From an uncultured Anaerolineae bacterium (GTDB lineage: Bacteria; Chloroflexota; Anaerolineae; Anaerolineales; Villigracilaceae): 64,000 bases of DNA. Shown in pieces: positions 10,049 to 17,582 of this stretch. Location of the stretch: assembly GCA_903875215.1 (NCBI GenBank), contig CAIQVH010000016.1:248001-312000 (forward strand). Reading direction: 5' to 3'. The translations under genes and the position numbers were made by a program. How positions within the stretch are numbered: position 1 is the first letter of the stretch; every line of letters starts with the position of its first letter. The notes under the pieces were generated by a model that worked only from the letters and a program-made list of their open reading frames with translations, had not been told where the DNA came from and did not search any database.

Positions 10049-10414
10049 ATGAGCCTGATCCTTTTTGTTTTGCATGACCCTGAAAAATTGCGGGAAGTGC
10101 TGGCGGCCTGGGAGGCCTGCGGCATCAACGGGGCGACGGTGCTGTTCAATACGGGCATTGGGCGCATCCGCGATGAAGAAGGGCTGCGGGATGATCTGCC
10201 GTTGATGCCTTCGCTGAGTGATTTCTTTTCACATCCGGATCACCACGGGCGGACGATTTTTACCATTCTTGATGATGACAGCCTGATCCCGGGGCTGGTA
10301 TCGGCGACGGAGCAGGTGGTCGGCGCTCTGAACCTGCCCGGGCATGGGATTTTGGCGGTGTTGCCTGTCAGTCAGGTGTATGGGTTGATTAAACGGCCGG
10401 CGGGTGGCGGGTAG
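10049..10414 (+). CDS. P-II-like (GlnB-fold) small protein, probable antiporter regulator
   Basis: A 121-residue protein starting MSLILFVLHDPEKLREVLAAW, which resembles the first beta strand and helix of P-II-like proteins. GINGATVLFNTGIGRI follows, where P-II proteins have a T-loop region, but here it is short. The C-terminal half (HGILAVLPVSQVYGL) gives a further strand. AGGAG lies eight bases before the ATG at 10049. P-II-like proteins act as trimers that bind nucleotides and modulate transporters. Location directly behind the antiporter supports a role in gating it; this is inference. Confidence 0.65.
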   Translation: MSLILFVLHDPEKLREVLAAWEACGINGATVLFNTGIGRIRDEEGLRDDLPLMPSLSDFFSHPDHHGRTIFTILDDDSLIPGLVSATEQVVGALNLPGHGILAVLPVSQVYGLIKRPAGGG

Positions 10415-10481
10415 GCGGGTGTTTTTTCTGCGGGGCTGATGGTTTTTCTTTTCGTTACAAAAAAAAAGAGACGAATGTCAT

Positions 10482-10510
10482 TTGTGCCCGGTTTGGGTTG
10501 GTGCTACACT
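10482..10510 (+). promoter_or_regulatory. Promoter of the radical SAM cassette
   Basis: TTGTGC at 10482-10487 and an extended -10, TGC followed by TACACT at 10505-10510, are separated by exactly 17 bp. They lie about 30 bp before the ATG of the zinc-ribbon membrane protein and would drive the four-gene cassette. Confidence 0.55.
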
Positions 10511-10540
10511 GGGATTTGGCATTACATTACGGAGGTTGTG

Positions 10541-10939
10541 ATGGGAAAAACTGTTGCGTTCATCGGTGCGGGTGTGTTGTTTTTGATCGGGCTGTGCCTG
10601 CTGGCCTATGGGGCGTTGAATGTGGTCGGTTCCACCTCGGCGCAGGGTAATTCGAACTGGCTGATCTTTGGGCTGGGGTTTGCCTGCGCGGGGTTGGTGT
10701 TCTTTGCTGGAGGCGCGGGGCTGATTTGGATGGGCCTGCGCGGCCAGAAGACCGAAGTGGTGCAGCAGGTTACGATGAAGGTGGATTTGCCGGGTGAGAC
10801 GAATGTCAGCCAGATGAAATGCCAGTCGTGCGGCGGGGCGATCACGTCGAAGGATATTCAGGTGATGGCCGGCGCGCCAGTGGTGACCTGTCCGTATTGC
10901 CAGGCAACCTATCAACTGACCGAGGAACCCAAGTGGTGA
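10541..10939 (+). CDS. Two-span membrane protein with C-terminal zinc ribbon
   Basis: A 132-residue protein of unknown function. Two hydrophobic helices occupy roughly residues 4-27 and 38-65. A basic linker follows, then a cytoplasmic C-terminus with CQSCGG and, 20 residues later, CPYCQA. These two CxxC knuckles form a rubredoxin-like zinc ribbon. GGAGG sits six bases before the ATG at 10541, which decides the start; the open frame extends further upstream. It is the first gene of a four-gene plus-strand run that ends with two radical SAM-type proteins, so it may be a partner of the tail-bearing membrane protein. Confidence 0.7.
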   Translation: MGKTVAFIGAGVLFLIGLCLLAYGALNVVGSTSAQGNSNWLIFGLGFACAGLVFFAGGAGLIWMGLRGQKTEVVQQVTMKVDLPGETNVSQMKCQSCGGAITSKDIQVMAGAPVVTCPYCQATYQLTEEPKW

Positions 10940-10956
10940 TGAGCAGGAGGATTGCC

Positions 10957-12618
10957 ATGAAAGCCAGGATTTTCTCTTTTTTACTGGTCTGTGCCCTGGC
11001 GTTTGGCCTGACGACCAACGCGTTGGCGCAGACGTATTCCTTCCAATTAACGAAGGAAGTGGTGCACGTATATTGGAATGGGGATGGAACGATTGCGATT
11101 GATTATCAGTTCACGTTTCGCAATAAGGTCTCGGCGGATGCGATAGATTTTGTGGATGTGGGCCTTCCGAATAGGTTTTTCTCGTTGGGCGGCATCACGG
11201 CTGATGTGAATGGCAAGCCAGTCAGTGTGACCAGCGATTATCAGGGCCAGGGTTCTGCGGGTGTGGCGGTGGAATTGGGCGGGCAGGCCATCCGGCCGGG
11301 GAAATCGGGTGTGGTGCATGTCTTTATCGCGCGTGTTGACCAGATGTACTATCCCGATAGTTCGGATGAAGCCTACGCCAGCGGGGAGTTTTCTCCGACC
11401 TGGTTTGGCTCGAACTTTGTGGACGGCACGACTGATTTGAGCGTGACTTTTCACCTGCCGCCTGGCGTCAGGCCCGAAGAGCCGCGCTACCATGCCGCGG
11501 GTGGTGGCTGGCCGGGGGCTGGTGCGCCTGAAATCGGCCTCGATGCTGACGGGCGGGTGACCTATACCTGGCAGTCTGTGGCAGCCAACGGTTTCACCCA
11601 GTACACCTTCGGAGCTTCTTACCCGGCTGCCTACCTTCCTGCCGAGGCGATCGTACGCACCACTTTTGTGGATCTGATTATTGGCGGTATCGCCTCGCTT
11701 TTCACAACCCTGGCTGGCATCCTGCCGTTTTGCTGTTTCGGCGGCATCATCTTCGGCATGCCGATCCTGGGAGCGATCAACGAACATAAACGTAAAAAAC
11801 AATACCTGCCGCCGAAGATTTCCATCGAGGGCCATGGCATCAAACGCGGTCTGACAGCTGTCGAAGCGGCGATTCTGATGGGTCAGCCGCTCGAAAAAGT
11901 AATGACGATGATCCTGTTTGGTGTGGTCAAAAAAGAAGCCGCACAAGTGGCCACCCGCGACCCGCTCGAATTGCAGATTGCGGCCACCTTGCCTGCTGGC
12001 CTGCGTGAATATGAAACGGATTTCCTCGAAGCCATGCGGCAAAAAAGTCCCGCTCAGCGCAAGCCTGCCCTGTCTGCCATGACGGTTAGATTAATCAAAA
12101 ACGTCACCGAAAAAATGAAAGGCTTCAGCACGAAAGAGACGGTGGAGTATTACAAAGCCATCAACGAGAAGGCCTGGAAGCAGATCGAAGCGGCGGGAAC
12201 GCCGGAAGTGAAAAGCCAAATGCTCGAAGAAGCGCTTGAATGGACCATGCTTGACAAGGAATATGATGACCGCGCCCGGCGCACGTTCACCGGCCCAATT
12301 TTTGTGCCGACCTGGTGGGGACGCTACGACCCGGTTTACCGCCATTCACACCCCACCTTCAGCTCGGTACCCACTTCGACGGGGATGCCAGGCTCGGGCA
12401 GCGGGCGCAGCGCGCTCCCCGGCGCTGACTTCGCCGCCTCCGTCGTCACTGGCACCCAGACGTTTGCCCAAAAAATCCTCGGCGGCGACTTTACCCAGGG
12501 CGTTTCGCAGATTACCAACCCGGCGCCTGTCTCCACCCGCAGCGGCAGTTCTGGCGGCGGAGGGTGTGCCTGCGCCTGTGCGGGTTGCGCCTGCGCCTGC
12601 GCGGGTGGGGGCCGCTAA
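10957..12618 (+). CDS. Exported membrane protein with Cys-Ala repeat C-terminal tail, DUF2207-like layout
   Basis: A 553-residue protein not firmly recognised. Residues 1-25 are a signal peptide (cleavage near ALAQ). Residues 25-220 look like an extracellular beta domain. One or two membrane helices span about 225-270 (IIGGIASLFTTLAGILPFCC). A basic, helix-rich cytoplasmic part follows. The last residues are a Gly-rich linker and CACACAGCACACA, which holds six Cys alternating with Ala or Gly, then GGGR. The layout resembles YciQ-type DUF2207 proteins, which often end in Gly/Ser repeats. AGGAGG fixes the start at 10957. Two radical SAM-type genes follow, so the tail may be a modification target. 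Confidence 0.7.
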   Translation: MKARIFSFLLVCALAFGLTTNALAQTYSFQLTKEVVHVYWNGDGTIAIDYQFTFRNKVSADAIDFVDVGLPNRFFSLGGITADVNGKPVSVTSDYQGQGSAGVAVELGGQAIRPGKSGVVHVFIARVDQMYYPDSSDEAYASGEFSPTWFGSNFVDGTTDLSVTFHLPPGVRPEEPRYHAAGGGWPGAGAPEIGLDADGRVTYTWQSVAANGFTQYTFGASYPAAYLPAEAIVRTTFVDLIIGGIASLFTTLAGILPFCCFGGIIFGMPILGAINEHKRKKQYLPPKISIEGHGIKRGLTAVEAAILMGQPLEKVMTMILFGVVKKEAAQVATRDPLELQIAATLPAGLREYETDFLEAMRQKSPAQRKPALSAMTVRLIKNVTEKMKGFSTKETVEYYKAINEKAWKQIEAAGTPEVKSQMLEEALEWTMLDKEYDDRARRTFTGPIFVPTWWGRYDPVYRHSHPTFSSVPTSTGMPGSGSGRSALPGADFAASVVTGTQTFAQKILGGDFTQGVSQITNPAPVSTRSGSSGGGGCACACAGCACACAGGGR

Positions 12619-12648
12619 ATTTCGTTCCATGGAAAAAAGGCCAGTTTA

Positions 12649-14004
12649 ATGGGTATTCTTTCAGGATGGTTTGGACAAAAAGCGGCCAGTGTCTCGCCTG
12701 GAGTCAGCCTGTTCCACTATCGTTTGGACGAAAATGGCGAACAGGCCCGCATTCACCTGCGACTGGATGCAGAGGGTAGCGGGACATTGATTGTCAACGC
12801 TAACCGCATCATGCATCTCAACCCCACCGCGGCCTGGCTGGCGAAACGGCTTCTGGATCGTCAGGCCGATGACGAAATTGTGCGGGCCATGATGAAAACC
12901 TGGCAGGTAAAGCCGGCGATGGCCCGTCGCGACCTGTCCGCTTTCCGCTCTCAACTGGCAGAGCTGATTCGTCCGGATGGCGCCTGCCCGATCCACGAGC
13001 TGGATTTGGAGACGGTCGCGCCGTTCAGCGCGCGCCCCTCGGCGCCGTACCGGCTTGACCTGGCCTTGACCTACCGCTGCAACAATGACTGTCCGCACTG
13101 TTACAATGCCCGTGAACGCACCTTCCCCGAGCTTTCCACTGTTCAGTGGAAGCAGGTCATTGATCGGGCCTGGGCGCTGGGGATTCCGCATATCCTCTTC
13201 ACCGGTGGCGAGCCGACGTTGCGCGAGGATCTGCCCGAGCTGGTGGCGCATGCCGAGGCCAATGGTCAGATTACCGGGTTAAATACCAATGCCAGGCGGC
13301 TGGCGGATGTCAACTTTGTGAAACGGTTGGTGGAGGCGGGGCTGGATCATGTCCAGGTAACGGTGGAATCCAACGATCCCGACATCCACAACAGGATGGT
13401 GAACGCGCGGGCTTTTGAGCAGACTGTGCGCGGGCTGAAAAATGCCCTGGCGACGCGCCTGTTCGTGATGACGAATACCACCATGCTGCGCGATAACGTC
13501 GCCAGCCTGCCCGAGACGCTTGATTTTCTGGCCGGGCTGGGTGTGCAGACGGTCGGTCTGAATGCGCTGATTTATTCCGGGCACGGGGCCACGGTGGGCA
13601 CCGGCCTGCCCGAGCGTGAGCTGGCTCCGCTGCTCGACCTGGCCCGTGAAAAGACCGCCGCGCATGGTCAGCGGCTGATCTGGTACACGCCGACGCAGTA
13701 TTGCCACTTTGACCCGGTACAAATGGAATTGGGGGTGAAGGGCTGTACGGCGGCGCAGTATAACCTGTGTGTTGAACCGAATGGCGACGTTTTGCCTTGC
13801 CAGTCTTTTTACCAGCCGATCGGCAACCTCCTGCGCGATGATTGGGCGGCAATCTGGAACCATCCCCTGGCGCTGCGTCTGCGCGAACGCCAGGACCTGC
13901 CGCTGAAATGTGAAGGCTGCGCGCTGCTGGCAGAGTGCGGCGGCGGCTGTCCGCTCCAGTTCCCGTTGGAGACATTGAAGGTTTTGAATTCGACCGCCGG
14001 CTGA
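12649..14004 (+). CDS. Radical SAM/SPASM protein with PqqD-like N-terminal domain
   Basis: A 451-residue protein. Residues ~45-110 resemble a PqqD/RRE-type peptide-recognition domain (IMHLNPTAAWLAKRLL). The radical SAM core follows with CNNDCPHC, giving cluster ligands Cys144, Cys148 and Cys151, and FTGGEPTLRED for SAM binding. A C-terminal SPASM-like region has Cys366, 374, 384, 421, 424, 430 and 434 for auxiliary iron-sulfur clusters. This is the architecture of peptide-modifying enzymes that form thioether or carbon-carbon bonds. The start at 12649 has only a weak ribosome site. The likely substrate is the Cys-rich tail encoded 30 bp upstream; this is inference. Confidence 0.85.
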   Translation: MGILSGWFGQKAASVSPGVSLFHYRLDENGEQARIHLRLDAEGSGTLIVNANRIMHLNPTAAWLAKRLLDRQADDEIVRAMMKTWQVKPAMARRDLSAFRSQLAELIRPDGACPIHELDLETVAPFSARPSAPYRLDLALTYRCNNDCPHCYNARERTFPELSTVQWKQVIDRAWALGIPHILFTGGEPTLREDLPELVAHAEANGQITGLNTNARRLADVNFVKRLVEAGLDHVQVTVESNDPDIHNRMVNARAFEQTVRGLKNALATRLFVMTNTTMLRDNVASLPETLDFLAGLGVQTVGLNALIYSGHGATVGTGLPERELAPLLDLAREKTAAHGQRLIWYTPTQYCHFDPVQMELGVKGCTAAQYNLCVEPNGDVLPCQSFYQPIGNLLRDDWAAIWNHPLALRLRERQDLPLKCEGCALLAECGGGCPLQFPLETLKVLNSTAG

Positions 14005-14042
14005 ATCTTTCAGCCGGCAGCCTGGAATTTATTGGAGGAACC

Positions 14043-15197
14043 ATGTCACTCTTGGACCGACTTACCGCTCTGTTCAGCCCCGTCAAATCCCTGCCGGCCG
14101 GCGTGCATCACTACCAGTCGCCGCCGCAGGATAAGGCTCCCTACCGCCTGCATCTGCGCCTGCAGCCAGATGGCAGCGGCGTGCTGGTACTCAACGCCAG
14201 CACCGTCCTGCATCTTAACGCCAGCGCCGCCGAATATGCCTTTCACTTTATCCGTGGCGCGGCCCCCGATCAGGCCGCCCGCGAAATCGCCGGGCGTTAC
14301 CGCATCAGCCGCGCCCGGGCGCGCAAAGATTACCTCGATTTTATTGACAGACTCGAGACGCTGATCCACACCCCCGATCTGGATCCCGTTTCCTATCTCG
14401 ACTTTGACCGCGTTTCTCCCAACACCGCCGCGCTGACCGCCCCGCTGCGGCTGGATTGTGCCCTGACGTATCGCCTGCCTCCCGGCGCTGATCCGCTCAA
14501 CGCCCCCGAAAAACGCGTCGAACGCGAACTGACCACCGATGAATGGCGCCGCCTGCTGGATAAAGCCTGGGCCGCCGGCATTCCACACATCGTCTTCACC
14601 GGCGGCGAAGCCACCCTGCGTGAAGACCTGCCCGCCCTGGTTGCCCACGCCGAAAAAAATGGCCAGGTGGCCGGCCTATTGACCGACGGGCACAAATTGA
14701 CCGACCTGGCCTACCTGGATACCCTGCTGCAAACCGGTCTCGACCACCTGATGATCGTCTTGCCCTCGGAGGGCGAACCTGGCTGGTCTGCCATCCAAAA
14801 TGCCGTGGCGGCAGATATTTTCCTCTCCGTGCATCTGACGGTGACCCCGCGCAACGCCAGTTTTGCCCCGGCCTTGCTCGAAAAACTTGCCCGGCTGGGT
14901 GTGGTCTCGCTCTCATTGAGCATCAGCGAACCCAGTTTGATCACCGAGCTCTCCCGCTTGCGCGATCAGGCCGCGGATCTTGGCTTGCGCCTCGTCTCTG
15001 ACCTGCCCGTGCCATATTCCAGCGCCAATCCGGCCAGCCTCGAAACTGTCGAAGATGCTGAACCAGCCGGAGCCGGTAAAGCCTGGCTGTATGTCGAACC
15101 CGATGGTGATGTGCTTCCCGCCCAGGAACTCCCCGGGCAAATTTTGGGCAACCTGCTGCGGGATGAGTGGAGCAAGATCTATTCATCCGCCGCCTGA
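14043..15197 (+). CDS. Radical SAM-like pseudoenzyme lacking all cluster cysteines
   Basis: A 384-residue paralogue of the preceding protein. It keeps the PqqD-like N-terminal region (VLHLNASAAEYAFHFI) and the core fold landmark FTGGEATLREDLP. Where the active enzyme has CNNDCPHC, this one has LPPGADPL at residues 145-152, and the SPASM cysteines are gone (VEPDGDVLPAQ in place of VEPNGDVLPCQ). It ends before the last cysteine-rich segment. The only Cys is residue 139. It cannot hold the radical SAM cluster. GGAGG precedes the ATG at 14043. The intact frame suggests a structural or substrate-binding partner rather than decay. Confidence 0.8.
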   Translation: MSLLDRLTALFSPVKSLPAGVHHYQSPPQDKAPYRLHLRLQPDGSGVLVLNASTVLHLNASAAEYAFHFIRGAAPDQAAREIAGRYRISRARARKDYLDFIDRLETLIHTPDLDPVSYLDFDRVSPNTAALTAPLRLDCALTYRLPPGADPLNAPEKRVERELTTDEWRRLLDKAWAAGIPHIVFTGGEATLREDLPALVAHAEKNGQVAGLLTDGHKLTDLAYLDTLLQTGLDHLMIVLPSEGEPGWSAIQNAVAADIFLSVHLTVTPRNASFAPALLEKLARLGVVSLSLSISEPSLITELSRLRDQAADLGLRLVSDLPVPYSSANPASLETVEDAEPAGAGKAWLYVEPDGDVLPAQELPGQILGNLLRDEWSKIYSSAA

Positions 15198-15217
15198 ACA
15201 GCGCCAAAGCCAGGAAA

Positions 15218-15257
15218 ACACTCCAGCGCGGGAGAATATTCTCCCGCGCTGGAGTGT
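15218..15257. repeat. Perfect 40-bp palindrome
   Basis: Two 20-nt arms meet with no spacer: the left arm runs 15218-15237 (begins ACACTCCAGC) and the right arm 15238-15257 (ends GCTGGAGTGT). It lies 20 bp after the pseudoenzyme stop, and its last base is the first base of the TATAAT before the NUDIX gene. It could end transcripts of the upstream cassette or act as an operator. No T-tract follows on the plus strand. Confidence 0.85.
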
Positions 15258-15262
15258 ATAAT
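15257..15262 (+). promoter_or_regulatory. -10 hexamer TATAAT, possible leaderless NUDIX transcript
   Basis: A perfect TATAAT ends six bases before the NUDIX ATG, which would place transcription start at or next to the start codon. Its -35 region lies inside the 40-bp palindrome. Confidence 0.5.
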
Positions 15263-15268
15263 GGGGCC

Positions 15269-15709
15269 ATGTTTCGCGCCCGTGCCATTATTGTTCGCAA
15301 CCGCCATATCGCGCTGATTAAACGTCAGCGCGATGGGCGCGTTTACTACGTCATCCCCGGCGGCGGTATGGAGCCCGGCGAAACGCCCGAACAAACCGCC
15401 ATCCGCGAGACGCGCGAAGAACTTGGGCTGGCCGTCACCATTGAACGGCTGCTGGCCCGGGTGGTGTTTCGTGGCAAGGCGCAATACTATTACCTGTCGC
15501 GCGTCATTGGCGGGCATTTTGGCACCGGCAAAGGCCCCGAAATGACCGGAAAATACCCCCCCGAACGCGGCACATACACCCCCGTCTGGATTCCACTCAA
15601 CGGCATTGAACAAATAGACCTGTTCCCGCCCCAAATCGCCGAGCTTCTTAGCCAGGTATCCCGGCAGGGCTGGCCGGTTGAGCCGGTTGAATATAATATC
15701 GAAGACTGA
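15269..15709 (+). CDS. NUDIX hydrolase
   Basis: A 146-residue protein with a complete Nudix box. It reads GGMEPGETPEQTAIRETREE followed by LGL, which fits GX5EX7REUXEEXGU and places the metal-binding glutamates. The N-terminal strands (RARAIIVRNRHIALIKRQRD) are typical of MutT-like proteins. These enzymes cleave nucleoside diphosphates linked to another group; the substrate cannot be read from sequence. I chose the ATG at 15269, where the family fold begins; no ribosome site is visible, but a -10 hexamer lies six bases upstream, consistent with leaderless translation. Confidence 0.88.
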   Translation: MFRARAIIVRNRHIALIKRQRDGRVYYVIPGGGMEPGETPEQTAIRETREELGLAVTIERLLARVVFRGKAQYYYLSRVIGGHFGTGKGPEMTGKYPPERGTYTPVWIPLNGIEQIDLFPPQIAELLSQVSRQGWPVEPVEYNIED

Positions 15710-15727
15710 CCTGCTGAGGAGCCAAAG

Positions 15728-16825
15728 ATGAAAAAATGGATGCCCTGGTGCCTGTTTCTTTTGCTGGCACTTTCCACGCTGGCCTGTAAAACCGTTACCC
15801 AGGCCGTATTCCAGCCGACCAGCACCCCATTCCCAACCAATACCCCCGCGCCGACCAGGATCCCGCCGCCCAGCGACACCCCCACCCCGCTCCCTTCCCC
15901 CACCGTCACGCCGGATGCCTGCCTCAATGGCGACTGCATTACCTCCTGTCTCGATGCGCTCGATTCAATCGTCAAGACAGGCATCGGCGAGGGCCAGCTG
16001 CGCACATCCATGCGCAACAAAGCCCCCGCGCTTGATGATACAGAAATAGACCTGGCGACCTACCCCGTGGTTGGCGACAAGCTGGGCGACCCGGTTTTTG
16101 GGTCCAACGTCCCACAAAAATTACGCCCCCTGCAAGAAGACCGCCGCACCCACGAACAAATCTGGGATTACTTTACCGCCATCATTCCCGCCGAACAACG
16201 CACCGAGCTGGTTGAATACAACGTCTTTACCGATGGCGAAGACAATCTCCTCGCGGCGGTGTACCAATCCGAAACCTCCGCGCAGCAATGGGTTTTACAG
16301 GTCGATATTAAAGATTCCAGGAACCCACAAGATCTGACCTACACCCTGGTGCACGAATTCGCCCATCTGCTGTCACTCAATTCAAAACAGGTGCCTCCTT
16401 CCCTGCCGATTTTCAATCACCCGGAAGATGAATATCTCTATGAAGCGGAAGTCAATAAATGCCCCAACTATTTCCCCGGCGAGGGCTGTAGTAATCCCGA
16501 TTCTTACATCAACCAATTTTTCAACCAATTCTGGGGCGAGATTTTCACGGAATGGGATAATTTGAATTACATCGAGGATGATGACGTCTACTACGACGCG
16601 CTCGACAAGTTTTACAACAAATATGCCGATCAATTCGTCACCGATTATGCCGCCACCGATCCGGCGGAAGACTTCGCTGAAACATTTTCCTACTTTATCC
16701 TGCAACCCCAGCCGGCAGGGGATACCGTTGCTGAGCAAAAGATCCTCTTCTTCTACACCTACCCCGAACTGGTGCGCCTGCGCACCCAAATGGGCAAAAA
16801 CCTGTGCGCCCGGATTGAAAAATAA
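15728..16825 (+). CDS. Lipoprotein with Pro/Thr linker and HExxH metallopeptidase-like domain
   Basis: A 365-residue protein. A signal sequence ends in ALSTLACK, a slightly unusual lipobox. Residues ~30-62 are a Pro/Thr/Ser-rich spacer common in Anaerolineae surface proteins. The exported domain has LVHEFAHLLSL, an HExxH zinc motif, and about 115 residues later DPAEDFAETFSYF, where a Glu could be the third ligand as in gluzincins. Several Cys could form disulfides. It is probably a zinc protease anchored outside the membrane, but I do not recognise the family. It starts 18 bp after the NUDIX gene with TGAGGAG upstream. Confidence 0.7.
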   Translation: MKKWMPWCLFLLLALSTLACKTVTQAVFQPTSTPFPTNTPAPTRIPPPSDTPTPLPSPTVTPDACLNGDCITSCLDALDSIVKTGIGEGQLRTSMRNKAPALDDTEIDLATYPVVGDKLGDPVFGSNVPQKLRPLQEDRRTHEQIWDYFTAIIPAEQRTELVEYNVFTDGEDNLLAAVYQSETSAQQWVLQVDIKDSRNPQDLTYTLVHEFAHLLSLNSKQVPPSLPIFNHPEDEYLYEAEVNKCPNYFPGEGCSNPDSYINQFFNQFWGEIFTEWDNLNYIEDDDVYYDALDKFYNKYADQFVTDYAATDPAEDFAETFSYFILQPQPAGDTVAEQKILFFYTYPELVRLRTQMGKNLCARIEK

Positions 16826-16849
16826 CACCAATCCATCACAACAAATACA

Positions 16850-16895
16850 AAAAAAGAAGGGGCTGTCCGGCCATCGGACAGCCCCTTCTTTTTGA
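16850..16895. terminator. Bidirectional rho-independent terminator
   Basis: AAAGAAGGGGCTGTCCG and CGGACAGCCCCTTCTTT form a long stem with a five-base loop. A-runs and T-runs flank it, so it can serve both the lipoprotein gene and the converging ACIII operon. Confidence 0.85.
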
Positions 16896-16904
16896 TATTA
16901 GCGA

Positions 16905-17567
16905 CTACTGCGCGGGAGGTATTCCAGCCGCGATAACCGGCCCTTTGGCCGGGACATTGGCCGGGCGCCCGAGCGGCATGGCCGGGCGGTTAATGGTGGT
17001 CTTGCCATCTGGAGCATAAAGCATGGCGTAGAGCAACGCCTGGTCCCAGGTGCCGCCGCCCAGAATGTCATTGCCTTTCGGTTCTGCATTCGCGCGGCCT
17101 GAGCCAGCCAGGATGCCGGCGTAGCTGCTCAGATCCATGTTCTTGGTGGCTTTAATGACATCAGCATAATGGCAGGTGGTGCAGGCTGGAGCGCCGTCAT
17201 ACCAGACATTGGGCGTAATGAACAACATCTGGACATCATCCTTGAAGTTGGCGGTGCAGTCGAGGCCGGTGACATCGGTGAAATGGAAAGGCTCGGTTTC
17301 CTGGTAGCCGGCGCTGACCCAGGCGCCCAGCAGATCGAGCGCGGCCACGTGACAGCGAGGTTTGAGGGGGGCAGCATCCGCACCGACTTTGGGAGCGGGC
17401 AGGCTGGCCGGAATCAGGGTGGGGATGGGGGTTCCTAGCGGGGCAGCTGCTCCGTAGCAGGTGTTGTTGGTACCGCAGCCGAGATAATACACGCCGAAGG
17501 CAAACAGGATGACCAGCACCGGCAGCCCCACCAAAATCCCGAGAATAATTGCTTTCAGGTCTTTCAT
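16905..17567 (-). CDS. Membrane-anchored monoheme c-type cytochrome, end of ACIII operon
   Basis: A 220-residue protein with one N-terminal membrane helix (residues ~7-28), a Pro/Ala-rich linker and an exported domain containing a single heme motif, CTTCH, near residue 130. No close family is recognised. Another Cys pair (CGTNNTC and CHVAALD) could form disulfides or be incidental. GGAGGAG precedes the ATG. It is 15 bp after actE, so it is the last gene of the operon. It may pass electrons from ACIII to a terminal oxidase or another periplasmic acceptor. Confidence 0.7.
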   Translation of the reverse strand: MKDLKAIILGILVGLPVLVILFAFGVYYLGCGTNNTCYGAAAPLGTPIPTLIPASLPAPKVGADAAPLKPRCHVAALDLLGAWVSAGYQETEPFHFTDVTGLDCTANFKDDVQMLFITPNVWYDGAPACTTCHYADVIKATKNMDLSSYAGILAGSGRANAEPKGNDILGGGTWDQALLYAMLYAPDGKTTINRPAMPLGRPANVPAKGPVIAAGIPPAQ

Positions 17568-17582
17568 TACGCATCTCCTCCG

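Noticed and set aside
12346-12630. Minus-strand frame opposite the Cys-Ala tail
   Set aside because: The plus-strand frame ends in a proper stop and continues into a coherent operon, so the reverse frame is incidental.
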